Shown in pieces: positions 1 to 12,400 of a DNA stretch of 64,000 nucleotides. Source of the DNA: Acanthosoma haemorrhoidale (taxonomy: Eukaryota; Arthropoda; Insecta; Hemiptera; Acanthosomatidae); contig OV884011.1 in NCBI GenBank assembly GCA_930367205.1, positions 141,605,937 through 141,669,936 on the forward strand, written 5' to 3'. The position numbers and the translations under genes are program-made. How positions within the stretch are numbered: position 1 is the stretch's first letter; each line of letters starts with the position of its first letter. The notes under the pieces were generated by a model. That model was not told where the DNA came from, made no database searches, and was given only the letters and a program-made list of their open reading frames with translations.

Positions 1-3000
1 ATCGATCAAAAAGGGGGCTTAAATTGCCAAGGGCGGAAATTGATTTTGAAAAAAATATCATAGAAACTCTACAAATGACAATATTGTTCGTAGATGATAT
101 AGTAAGTAAAAACTAAAAGAATAAATATTTTCAACAACGTTAAGGCTACTGCTCAAGTAGTTTATTATGAATAAACCTTAGATATTCAAGCTTAAATATA
201 TGCACTTTTACGATGAGGTTTAACACCTGTGTACGTTTCCATTTAGTTCAGCTGGATCGCTTTGTTTCTAGTTTCTCTTTGAGTAGCGATAGAAAACACT
301 AACTACATCTATTGCTGTTGGAATTCTTCGTGTGCTGGATATTGAGGGTTTGAAATTACGACTAGTAGCAACACTAATTTGATCACCAACTAATTGTATT
401 GATTTTTATTAGCATCGATCGTGTGGTTTTCAAGGGAATGAGTAATAAGGAAATGCGAAGGACAACTTCGTGCAAAAGACTTGAGTATATTTATTAATGC
501 TATTAGTAACCTATTGCAGGAGTATGCCGTATTAGTAATTGTTCATCTGTTGCAACCAGTGGATAAATCAAATGTCGAGGATGTCTTATATTATGCTAAT
601 GCTCTATAAATATCACACCTTGAAATAAATCTAGGTTCAAGGTAGTCGATCCCGGCCGTAAGCGGTTGAGAAGGTCTCTAAATATATTTCGGTACGATAC
701 GAGAACAAATTATCATTTTTTTACTTCTTATACGAATATTTGTATTCTTTGTCAGCCCTTTTGGACCTCAAGGTGTCAGGTTTAGCCTCGATCAATCCTC
801 AAATATGATAATGGAGATGTCTTGTTGCTAACAAGTTGTTAGCATTAATTAATTTAAGGAACTGTCCTTCTCCGAGCCAATTGACTCGACTAGTGATGTC
901 TTCCTATGGAATATCTTTAGAAATGTATAAACATATCCAAAATACCATAACTGTTTCGTTAATTGTGTTCATTAGGCCTCTGTAAGAATCTTTGGTTTTC
1001 AGCCAATCGTCCACCTCATTTCTGTGACCTGGTTCCTGCTCTACATACATATACCTTAACGATTGGAACCGAAGGTAAGAACTAGAAGGAACAACTTGCT
1101 TTTAGTTTCCATCTCTAGTTCCCTCTTCACTATGATCATTGCTGGCCGAGCATATTCGTTGACTCCTCTCAGGGTCTGAACTTTCATCATGTCTTATCAC
1201 TTATCTGCCCTCCAAGGCATTTTTATAGTGACTTGTTCCAAATCTATACCTCTAACCTGCTGCCCTACTACTACGTTCCCATGTACCTCTACTGACGTCT
1301 GCAGAATTCTTCATGTACTTAATTTTGAGTTGTATTAATTTTATTATTTATTAGTTTTATACGATAAATGGTTCGTTCTACGTTAGTAGTGCTTCTATTG
1401 AGGCTTCTGTGCTCTCTGCCAGGACGAGAATTCATACTCCCGAAGGCAACCTTCATTTTATGACTCCTTAACCTTAATTTTCTCTTATTAGACAGTCTCA
1501 CTATTTTACTCATTTCACAACGCAAACTCTCTAGAGATATTTCTATTCATTCTTCTCATTCCTGATACATTGGTGTAAAGGCTAGGATTACATTTATGGG
1601 GTACTCCCTTTTCAAATAGTACAGTCAGGACAAAATGTTCTATTTGTATTGGATAATTTTTAAAAGTCTTCTTAATAAAACCATGTTTTTCTTTACGTCC
1701 TAATTAATAATATGTAATTTTCGTTTAGTTTTCTCGCTAAAAATGAGCGCCTCATCAGGAGGCATGTCATATTCTTATATCTTAATAATATACAGGATAT
1801 ATAAATTATTTATAGTCTGACTTGTAATTTTTTTTCCCCAATCCCCTTAAAAAAATGACAAAACTTTTATTTACTATAGATTCTTAGGCGAATATATTTA
1901 CATACTATTACATATTACATACTAAATTCTGGCTTTTAATGTGACAAAATGATTATTTTATGGATTTTACTTTGACAAGAATGTGTGGGAACAGATGCCT
2001 TGTTCCGAAAGATTAACTGGAAAAAGTATGCTACTCTTAATTTGGTTTCTTTAAAATTATAGCTACTTATACTCATATACTTTCGACCTGCCCAAAATAC
2101 AGTTATTGTTTGTTTTTTTGTAAATATTATTAAGATATGCAATCCTTAATAATATTGATTCCTTTTTTTATTTCCCATCTGATTAACGAAACATCTTGCT
2201 CGGTCACCGTCTTAACAATATGGCCTGGACTGGCTTTGACTCAATTAGATTCGGATCGCCCTTGTCATCTTATGAAATATAGTGTTCACCGTTGCAGTAG
2301 GTCATGGGTATATTTCGTTGCTTTATGACTAATATCCAAATGAGAGTACATGAGATGGAATACTACAGTTATATGATGAGGTAAAAATATTAGATTTTGT
2401 TTTATTAATCTAAAGAACAGATAAAGTCCCAAATAATTCGCAAACTTTAGGGTTGAGTTCTATAAAAAATAACCGAGAACTGGGAGCAATGAAATTTAGT
2501 CTCGATTTGAAGTTTTATACAGTAAGGATAAAAAAAAAAAAATCTACATTTTTAATAGCCAACTTATTATTTATTAGCGGTTGACTTAATTAAATGATAT
2601 GTTTATATGCAAACAGAGTTTAGAAATAGGCAAATACAGTCTTTTATAGAAAGGCATATTAAGGCAAAAGGTATTTTATACTTGGATATGATTCATCATT
2701 ATAAGATCCTCGATACTTTCAAACTATGAACATTTTAAAATTGCACAGAATTCATATGCAATGTATTTATTATTAATGATACATACCAGAATTCGACATC
2801 GAAGACTGAGGTATTTTGAAATTTTAGCAAAATAATAAATGGAGGTATGTAAATGAATTCCATTCGTGCACATGAATTTTAATTTTTGTAACATTATTGA
2901 CAAGGATATAAACGGAGCTGTACTTTAAAACAAACAACCAAAAAAGTTAAGAACTTGTAAATGGCTATCTGATTCCCCCTCAAAAAAATAGTCATTTTTA

Positions 3001-3868
3001 TTTTTTTTACTTGCTAACATTAAAACAGAACTATATGTTTATCATTATTATTAGCTCCATAATTATTTCGATTTGACTGTTTCAGCTGGTTACATAATAG
3101 CAATTGTGATTTCCTTATGCTACTTAGGAGGGAAAATCAGAGCGTGTCCACGCATCTTTCGCTGTTGAGAAATGTATGTAGGAAGTGAGTTCAGTCATCG
3201 GTATTCTACCGTATGAGGAAACAATGTTGGACCAGTTTCGCTATCTTGTAATAATTCGGAGAATGTAAAAAATTCAATTCAAAATTTTTTTTGATTTCTT
3301 GTGGTTCAGAAAAAATTAAAGACGGTAACGCAAAAATGATTAAAAATATGTCAACGAGTTCAATATAAGTTTTAGTAACTAATTATGTTATGAGGGCTAA
3401 GAACAAAAATTGCACATTCAATAACATTTCAGCCGATTTCAATGAGTTTCTAAAGTAGTTGCTTTAGTTATTTACAATTCTTTATTTATTGAAACCGTTA
3501 CTTTCAGTGACCGGGATTCTTTTCAAACGAAAAAAAGTATTTTAGATCCTAAATACCTAGCTAGTCTCGTAAGTATTTATCGGTATTGATTCTTCCCACA
3601 ACGCCTTTTATTTCTCATTTATACATATATATATATTAAAAAATTATAATTTAAAGTATAATAATAGTAGCCTAATAATAATAGTATTAGTATAATAAAT
3701 GGAAAAAAATTCACCAGTAAAATTAAAAAAAAATCTTTTCAATTATAAAATCAAAATAAAATAATAGGTAGAGTACATATCTACAATAAGAATACAAATA
3801 TGTAGATCTATAAATGCGCTGCCTGGTCCTATCCTCCCCGAGAGAAGAGTATTTTAGTTTCTTGTATG
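1..3868. other. AT-rich stretch without a supported gene
   Basis: No open frame here has coding character or a recognisable motif. Between about 600 and 1500 the sequence is less AT-rich and the minus strand has short open stretches separated by stops, which suggests a decayed mobile element, but no family could be named. Runs of A or T and short AT repeats make up much of the rest. Confidence 0.5.
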
Positions 3869-4454
3869 TCCAAAGGACCACATATTAATTAGGTTTATAT
3901 AAAGCTACAATATTGATGACATTCTTCTTTATTAATTAAGATAGTACTATTTCAGCCTAGGATACTGTTGCATGATATGAATCCTGATACTCATTATTGG
4001 ACGTGATAGAGGTGGGCACGCGAGTCCTTTTGTGGTTTGTCCGCCGAAAGCTATCCAAGATTTCTATCCGTAGGGTCGTGTAATTAGCAGTTAATTAATG
4101 ACTAGGGTCATTAGTCAATTCGTCATATGTTATCGGTGAAAATAGTCAAGTCATCGGCGAAATAATATTTATTCAATATATGTACAGGCAACGAAACATA
4201 TTTATGTACTATTACGGCCCTTCCTTGTCCTATCCTGTGCAAGAGAAGATTACTTTAGTTTTTTTTTATATTTGTTCATTATTTTGACTAATAATAAATT
4301 AAATGACGAATTTTGATGTTACTAAGGCTCAATTTGAAATCAAGTGTGACTGTATCCTGTCTTACTTTAATGGTTATTTCTCATCATTTTTAATTTTTCT
4401 ATAGTCACTTGTCTATGCGATTATCACGTAATATTTACCATTCTCAATTGTGAG
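3869..4454. repeat. Dispersed repeat, copy 1 (with 200-bp extra segment)
   Basis: A block of about 330 bp (3877-4210) is repeated almost exactly at 6226-6535. A second block of about 45 bp, from 4405 to 4454 and carrying the motif GTCTATGCGATTATCACG, follows in both copies. In this copy the two blocks are separated by about 200 bp (4211-4404) that the other copy lacks. This copy also has about 20 extra bases near 4138-4160. By eye the shared part is roughly 97 percent identical, so the copies are young. No coding frame or clear terminal inverted repeats were seen, so the class (non-autonomous DNA element, Helitron-like or other) is unknown. Confidence 0.75.
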
Positions 4455-6216
4455 ACGGTTATTTTGACCAATCAGTATATAACAATATGGAAAAGTAGGA
4501 GGGTGTTTTCTGGTCCGGGAGAGGGTAACTTCTATTTTCCCGTTGTGAAGTTTGGACAGCTGCTGTTTAGTTACCTGGACCGATTATGGAAACATTTTCC
4601 TAAACATCGTATTAAAAGGCATAACACAGAAGATAACATTTTGGTAACATGGGATGTGACCAAATCACGACTGATCTTAAATAATGGATATTTTCCAACA
4701 TAAAATAAATTCTTCTTAATAACATTTTTAATTTTTCTCATAAATAACCTTACATCTGACTAACTGAATCGATTATAAATACAAGTTGCTATAAGTATTC
4801 CATGTAACTATAGATTTTAAATTAAGCGTAATGGAGGTTTTGAATAATATTAAAGCAGATTTGATGTAAATAACCAGGTGGTCTTAAACTATTGATTGTC
4901 AGTGTCTGTGAATCAAATTCACTAGACAAAGTAAAATATAAAATAACGCTGTCCAAAGTTTCTACTTAAAATATCAGTCCTATGGAATGTCAAGATTTAT
5001 GAAAACAACCAAAAAAGTATGTTTAAATAGCTATTTAAGGAATTCTAAATAAATCTTAATTTATTATTTATTAAAATTTCAACATTTTTGCTACTTCAAA
5101 AGAAAATTAATTGGATTCACTCAGGTATTTTCCTTAATGCCTTTCTGATATTCTTACGGAAGATAAAAACATTGAAAAACTACTTCAAAGTCCATACCAA
5201 CAGGTTAGACATTAGGGTAAGTATAATAGTACTGTAGTCATTTATTTTTTCTACTAATACCCTTTTGGAGGTCCACCCACCATCCTTTGGGCTATTCATG
5301 GTTGTGTGAAACCCATTTACGATTTTTCAATATCCATTAAATAGATTGCAACGATGTGGATTAGAGTTGTTTGTCAATTTTCTTAAAATATTAATTTTAA
5401 AGAGCTATTTAAATTACTAGATTTTCCATGCAATCAACCATAGTCATCAAGGGAGATGGTCTATGAAATTACTTCGCTCTAGTGAATGGACACTCCCCTT
5501 GAGCACAACATTTAAATTTACGATAAGGAAAACACCACCTTTATTCTTCCCTCTGTCATTTTCTAGCTGCATTATTCTATTTAACAGAATGACTATTCGA
5601 CAATTCCTTCGACAAATTACAGCCAATGTACCGTAGGCCTCGGCGTGGTTTATTACAACTGGTCCTGACTCAGCGATCCTTATTGTGTCTGTTTAGCGTA
5701 ACGTCCTTAGAGGTTATTACCTTCCTCCTATACGCCGTCAAAGCGTTCTAAGATAAATGTCACTTGTTGGCCTAAATAGAGGGTTTTGATGAGACTGTTT
5801 CAACAATGGCAGGGAAGATTCCGTTCAGCATCACTGTCCAAGGTGAACTAATTTCCATGGTACGTCTCGCCAAGTAGTCTGGGAATCTACATGAACACAC
5901 TAGTGTCAATTACCTGGAATCTAGGACGGCGAATTTTGGAGTTCAAACCCTTAAAGTGAATAGCAGTAATACTTATTCAGTTCACAGGGGGTAGTAGTCT
6001 GTGTAAGATTTAGTGAACCAAAAAAGAAAGAAAAATATATTAAACAAACTGATATAGAGTAATAATAGAAAACCTTTTTAAAACACTTACCGGTACTGAA
6101 AACTCGAGTTCCTAGAAATGTTTAGAAACTCAGATATTTATGACCAAAAGCCAACAATCTTTTAAGAAATTGATTGAAAAAACTAGAGAATTTTGGGTGT
6201 CCATTTTATATTTAAT
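4455..6216. other. Intergenic DNA, possible decayed element
   Basis: No gene is supported. The part from about 5440 to 6010 has a more balanced base composition than its flanks but its frames are full of stops on both strands. It may be an old mobile-element remnant; I could not assign it. Confidence 0.35.
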
Positions 6217-6586
6217 GTCCTGAGCACCACATTTTAATTAGGTTTATATAAAGCTACAATATTTATGACATTCTTCTTTATTAATTAAGATAGTACTATT
6301 TCAGCCTAGGATACTGTTGCATGATATGAATCCTGATACTCATTATTGGACGTGATAGAGGTGGGCACGCGAGTCCTTATATGGTTTGTCCGCCGAAAGC
6401 TATCCAAGATTTCTATCCATAGGGTCCTGTAATTAGCAGTTAATTAATGACTAGGGTCATTAGTCAATTCGTCATATGTTATCGGTAAAATAATATTTAT
6501 TCAATAAATGTACAGGCAACGAACCATTTTTATGTCGCTTGTCTATGCGATTATCACGTAATATTCACCATTCTCAATTGTGAGAT
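6217..6586. repeat. Dispersed repeat, copy 2
   Basis: Second copy of the repeat described at 3869-4454, in the same orientation 2.35 kb away. The two blocks are directly joined near 6535-6538, without the 200-bp segment found in copy 1. The shared text includes ACGTGATAGAGGTGGGCACG and the start of the second block. This copy may show the pre-insertion arrangement, or a deletion may have removed the segment here. Confidence 0.75.
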
Positions 6587-7155
6587 AAGATATTGTTCTA
6601 TTAGAGTACCAACATATTCGTCTATGGCAAGCTGAATTACAATTTGTTGCTATTTTATTATTATTGCATGTTATTTGTTAAACTTCAATTTTCACATTGC
6701 TATCACAGGTTCGTATTCCAAAAATTAATTATTTCCCCCCAAATATGGCCGAAGTGAACTTATTGAACTTACGCCGTTCCGCAACTTGCCAACTGCACTA
6801 ACACTCAACCAAAGTTTTTCTTTTCAACAGTACTTAATAAAATAAATAGTCTTTAGATCTGCTAACGTTCCATAGTTCTAATACATTTAGTTTTATCAAG
6901 AGAAAATATCAACTAATTGTTCGAAATTCTTAACTGTACGCAGCAATTATTCCGTCATCTCGGTAATTATTAGTAATAAGAAAATTGTTGAAAAATATAT
7001 ATCCCAACGAGCTGGTATTTCTACAAATAAAACATTAAAAAAAGTCAGTTTAAAGAAGTGTAAATGTTGCGTGAGGTATAGTAATAATGATGAAAAAGAG
7101 ATATTATCACCAGGAAATTGTTTATACTTATTTTTCACAGAACATTGATTATTTC

Positions 7156-7599
7156 CTAGTGATGTTTTATGGCGTCCACTTGAACATTACGAGGTCGCTG
7201 ATCCTCTGACCCACTAATCATAAGACGGGGCCATTTACGGATTGGAAGCACGCATGACTCACTTCGTGAGACCACAGTTTCAAGACAGTACTGATTACTA
7301 TTCAAGAAACCACGACTGCTAGCTCGCAACGGCACGAGAGTGTCAAGTTCAAGGCGGTGAGGCTGTTTCAAGGTGGCCTTGACATTTATGTGGATTTTTG
7401 TGTGTCTAGCAGAATATGTCCGTAGTAAAAAATTTAAAAAAACAACACGAATTTTGTTATTTTCCATCATAAAAAAATAATATAAACGGTAGAACTGGTT
7501 ATGATTATGCTGTTGGCGTTCTGTTTTTCCACATATTATGACGGATAACGGCATTTTATAACAATGATAACAAATCAAAATTAATTCATGTAAAATCAA
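7156..7599 (-). other. Unrecognised 147-codon open frame
   Basis: A 147-codon open frame on the minus strand is unusually long for this AT-rich surrounding. The N-terminal half is low complexity (Y, F, N, I). The C-terminal half (7160-7390) is less AT-rich and Arg/Ser/Leu-rich. No domain, signal peptide or splice context was recognised. It may be the remnant of a mobile element or a chance frame; the change in base composition is the only argument for an origin different from the flanks. Confidence 0.15.
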
Positions 7600-9499
7600 T
7601 TAATACATAATATTATAACAATAAAACACTTATTTTATTCTGTCATTATTTTTTTATTATGATGTTAATAGTTATTTTTACTTGTCTGATACGAATTTGT
7701 CACCTGAATATTAATGACATTCATAGGGGACTTTGTCCCGGAATAAAAGTTTCTAAAAAAAACAAAAAATTATTACCATTATACATACATATTGGTATCC
7801 TGGTGGCTTACCACCACTATTCACTACTATTCACTATTCACTATTTGATGCTGGGAAAACTAACAAAAACTCAAATAAATAATAAAATAATTATTAACCT
7901 AAATAAAAAATGAACAATATAAGAAAAAATAATGTATTTAAATTAGTAACAAAATCAGTAATTTTAGGTTGACATATTGCACTTTTCTGGGGTTTTTTAA
8001 TTTGTGGATTTATAGAGTTAGGCATTCGTAAATAAAAAAATAGTTTGAGAGTACAAGAACTTTTTAATGAAAGGAATATCTGATCCGTCGTCCATTTTAA
8101 TTTAATTCATATGCAGTAAGGAAAGGAAAATTTATGATTCTGAGCCACTTATTTTGAATTTTGAATTGAAAATCTACATTAATAATCATTTTTTTTAGTT
8201 TTAAACCTAATGCGGAATTTCTGGCTTGAACTCGGGCATCCATTGACATGTCCCCAATTTTGTTTATAAACATTGTTAGTAGTAATTTAGTTTAAAATTA
8301 ATGTTAATAAATTTTGGTCACTACGAAAAAAAAATTTTGATATAATATGGAAAATCAGCAATTGATCTTTGGAGAAATTAATATGTTACAATCGGTTCAT
8401 TAATAGATATATTTATCTATACTATTAATTAATAGTTAGGGCAAGTAATTCCGATGCTTTAGTAATTATTGCCCTAGTATAATTATTAGGAAAAGAGACA
8501 GTGAAAGGGTGGGGTTCGAAACTGGGACCTCATGATCTCGGGTCAGGCTGATCTCGGACCAGGCTACTCAACAATGTCAAATCTCCTTTGCTACGATCTC
8601 GTAAAGAACGGAAAAACTACGCCAAATCGTCTTCAATGACGCTACGATGTAGTCCTTTATTTTTGAATTATAAAATATTGAATTATAATAACACGACCAA
8701 CACGATTTTACAACAGAGACGCCGATGGATGGATCTTACAGAATGTTTCACGCTTCAGATATCAAACATTTTGTTTTTCTATCTACTGAGTAATAACCTC
8801 GGTTATCACTATCTTTAACGATGTGGTTTTTTTCAGAAATCGAATTTTGATTACCATATTTTTATTATTTTCAGTGGTTACATGTTGGAATGGGACATTG
8901 GTGGGGGGGAGGGTATGATTCAACCAATCAATCCAATTGACGCTCTTTTACATTTAGTCAGCTTGATACATAATACTCACGACAAAGAAAGACGACTTCC
9001 ATTTGTAATCGTCACTCGTTTCTCTCATAAGAGATATCTTAATAATAAACGTGTGTAATTTTTATGTATTGTATATTAAGCTGTTTAAATGTTGAGGAGT
9101 TCTAATAAGCCTCATTTTCAATTCATCGGATAGATCATTTTTCTCCTTTGAGCTGGAGTTCATGTAATAACATAAAATGAAACAAATCCGGTAATAAAAA
9201 GGCAATTTTTTGAAAAATCTGCTGGGTAAATATAAAAAGTATAAAATGATTTCAGATCTGATTAGTACTGGTAATTCCTTGAAAAAATAAAACTCATAAT
9301 ATATGATCCAGTTATCCTAATTCTTCTAAATATACTAAAATATCAATAAACGTTCACCACAACACGAAATCCATAGCATGTTAATTTTTATTATCATATA
9401 AATTATTAATTACTTAGTTGGATTATATAATCCCGCAGTTTCAGTTATCATGAGCCAAAGAAAATCAGTAACAATCAAATCTGTATTGTACTACTCTGG
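7600..9499. other. AT-rich stretch downstream of the LRR gene
   Basis: No gene is supported. It contains a short tandem run of TATTCAC-like units near 7812-7845, a hairpin at 8422-8490 and a B-box-like word (GGTTCGAAACT) at 8513 with no convincing partner A box. The 3' untranslated region of the LRR gene probably lies in its upper end. Confidence 0.4.
8422..8490. repeat. Short imperfect inverted repeat (hairpin)
   Basis: Two arms of about 28 bp (8422-8450 and 8463-8490) centred on TAGGGCAAGTAATT and AATTATTGCCCTA are near-complementary around a 12-base loop. It could be the end or the whole of a small foldback element. No target-site duplication could be fixed because the flanks are AT-rich. 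Confidence 0.5.
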
Positions 9500-12400
9500 T
9501 CAGTGATACTTCTTTATTTCTTCTTCGTCCTCCCACTTGTACTCGGAGTTTTCCGAAGTACAGTTCTCCAGAATCCTCCTTACAATGAGGTCCAGCCTGT
9601 CCACCCTGTTTCCCGTCAGGTCAAGAACTTGGAGGGCAAAGTTACGCTCTATGCCGTCGAGGACTTCATCGGCTGTAGTCTCAATGTCACACTCCCTCAG
9701 GTCTAAGGCCATCAGGAACATGTCGTGGTTGAGAACCTTCAGCAGTGACCTCAGGCCCTTCAAACCGATCCTGTCAATAATGAGGATAAATGTTATGTTT
9801 TTTTTGAACCTGTAAATAATAATTTATGATTTAAAAATAAATAGGAATTAAACGGACTGGATTATTACGTAGTCTGGTGGGCCACGAAACGAGGAACTGA
9901 AATAATCAAACCAAAGTTGTTCCACAGTTCCTACTCTGAATCCTAACAATCACTTAGTATTTTTATCTGATTATAGCTATATGAATGTATATTGTAAATA
10001 TTGTATGAATGAATGATAGAGAAAATGTAAATTTGTAAATATGGTATAAATGCGATCTTTCATCGCAATTATATATTGCCCTTCTAGGGCAGATTGTAAT
10101 TTTCTGTAGAAAAAAACTTATGTTGTGAAATATGTATAACTTTTTTTGTAAGATCTTTATTTTAAAAAAATAGAATTTGTTTGTACAGCATTGTTAATTG
10201 AGATGTACAATAAGTATACAAAATTCAAGAAGTAAAAAGTGAGTAAAACAACAACTTTATTATGATAAAATTACAATCTGCCTCATTGGGCAATAAGTAA
10301 TTGTGATAAATGTTTTCATTCATACCATATTTACAATTTCATTCACTCGCATATTCATACAGTATTTACAAACAGCCTAGATATCTCCCAAATCCACATG
10401 GTTATCACCTCCCTCGCGTGCTAAAGAGGAAGCGGAGGCTTGGGAAGTCCCCCACGCTCCTCCGTCAGCCACGTCACCGGATACTGTTACGCATCAGTAG
10501 CAGGTCACGAGGCCACTGTCGTTTTAGTCTCCGAGGAGGATTATAGGGATGAGTGGTGCTATGCAACGACTGTGCTAGGGGATTAGGGTGGTTGAATAGG
10601 TTACTATGGAATTTTATGAACTTAGAAGGGATGAGTTCGAGAATGTAAGGTATATTGAGATCGTTATGAAGGGTTTTGTTGCTGACGTAATAAGGGTCAT
10701 TTACTGTTGTTCTCAGGACTTTTGATTGAAAGGATTGGATAAAGTAAAAAGTAAGTGAAGACTGTCGAAAGAGTTCTGAGCTGAGGCGGGAGTCTCCGGG
10801 ACAGTATCTTAAATATTTTTAAAACATATTCATTATAAACCATCTGTCACTAGAAATTTTCTTTTCAACTGATAAAAGATCATCATACAAACAAACCTTA
10901 GTCATTAAATAAACGATTTTTCGTTCTCCAAGCTATATGTTTTGGATCATCCTTCCAATTCTATTTGCAATAATATCTTAAATCTGTTCTAGAACCAGAG
11001 AAAAAAAAATCATTAATTTATATTCTAAATAGCTTCTAACTACTGTCCCATAAAAGCAGGAGTTCAACAGGGCAGCGTCCTGGGTCCCATCCTCTATAAC
11101 CTATGCACCGCTGATGTCCCCTCTACCCCCAATACCTTCTTGGCAACATTTGCAGATGACACTGCAGTCTTGTCCCTCTCAGACCCTGATATAGCATCCC
11201 AAAACTTTCAAAAACACCTTGATGAGATCGAGTATTGGTGCAACCAATGGTGAATCAAGGTCAATGAAGCAAAATGTTCCCACATAACCTTTACCCTCTG
11301 CCGCAAGTCCTGTCCGCTAGTCCTTTTCAATTCGATTCCTCTCTCCGTGTCTGAGACAGTAAGGTACTTAGGCTTCCATCTCAACAAAAGACTGACATGG
11401 AACCCACACATGAGGCTAAAAAGACAAGAACTAAACAGACGCTTTGGACTACTGTACAGACTACTTCGAAGGACATCCCATCTCTCAATAGAAAATAAAC
11501 TACTAATCTACAAAGTTATACTTAAGCCAATCTGGGCATATGGAATAGAGCTATGTGGGGACAGCAAAATAGTCGAACATCAAGCGCATCCAATCCTATC
11601 AATCAAAAGTCCTGACAACAATAGTAAATGCCCCCTATTACGTCACCAACAAATCCCTTCATAATGATCTTAATATACCCTACATTCTTGAACTCATCCC
11701 TTCCAAATTCATGAAATTCCATAGTAACCTATCCAACCACCCTAATCCCGTAGCACAGTCATTGCACTGCTCCACTCATCCCTATAATCCTCCTCGGAGA
11801 CTGAAACGGTATGCGCAGCAGTGGAAGTCCTGGCAATGGCCAGTTTCTCCAATCATGTCCTGAGCGTATGCGGCTCTCGTGCTCTTCGTCAGCCTCCACT
11901 GGCTCGTATCCGGTGACGTGGCTGGTGGGGGAGCGTGGGGGACTTCCCAAGACTCCGCTTCCTCTTTCGCTTGCGAGGGATGCAACAACCGTGTGGACTT
12001 GGGGGGCCCCTGGGCTGTTTGTAAATATTGTACGAATGTGCGAGTTAATGATGAATTGTAAATATGGTATGAATGAAAACACTTATCTCAATTATTTATT
12101 GCCTATTAAGTAAAGGCAGATTGTAATTTCATAATAATAAAGTTGTTAACATCTAAATAGCTTCTAAGCAGTGTCTTAGAAAACTTACTTTTAATTATTG
12201 TTTTTCATTTTATTTATAGCCCATACCTATGAAAGGAAGAAACATTTATAAATTTATAGGTTCACACCATTTAATATGAAAATTTGTAATCATCGCGAAA
12301 CATAAATCCGGTTAGTGGAAGGTAAGATTCTGTCTAACATTACTTCACCGGGATTTAATTAAAGTTTATTGTCCCTTTATCACATACTGAGAAGCAAGGA

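Noticed and set aside
11759..12113. Several 60-107-codon frames on both strands at 11.8-12.1 kb
   Set aside because: They fall in the 3' part of a LINE copy and recur at 10.3 and 20.7 kb as repeat sequence, not as host genes.
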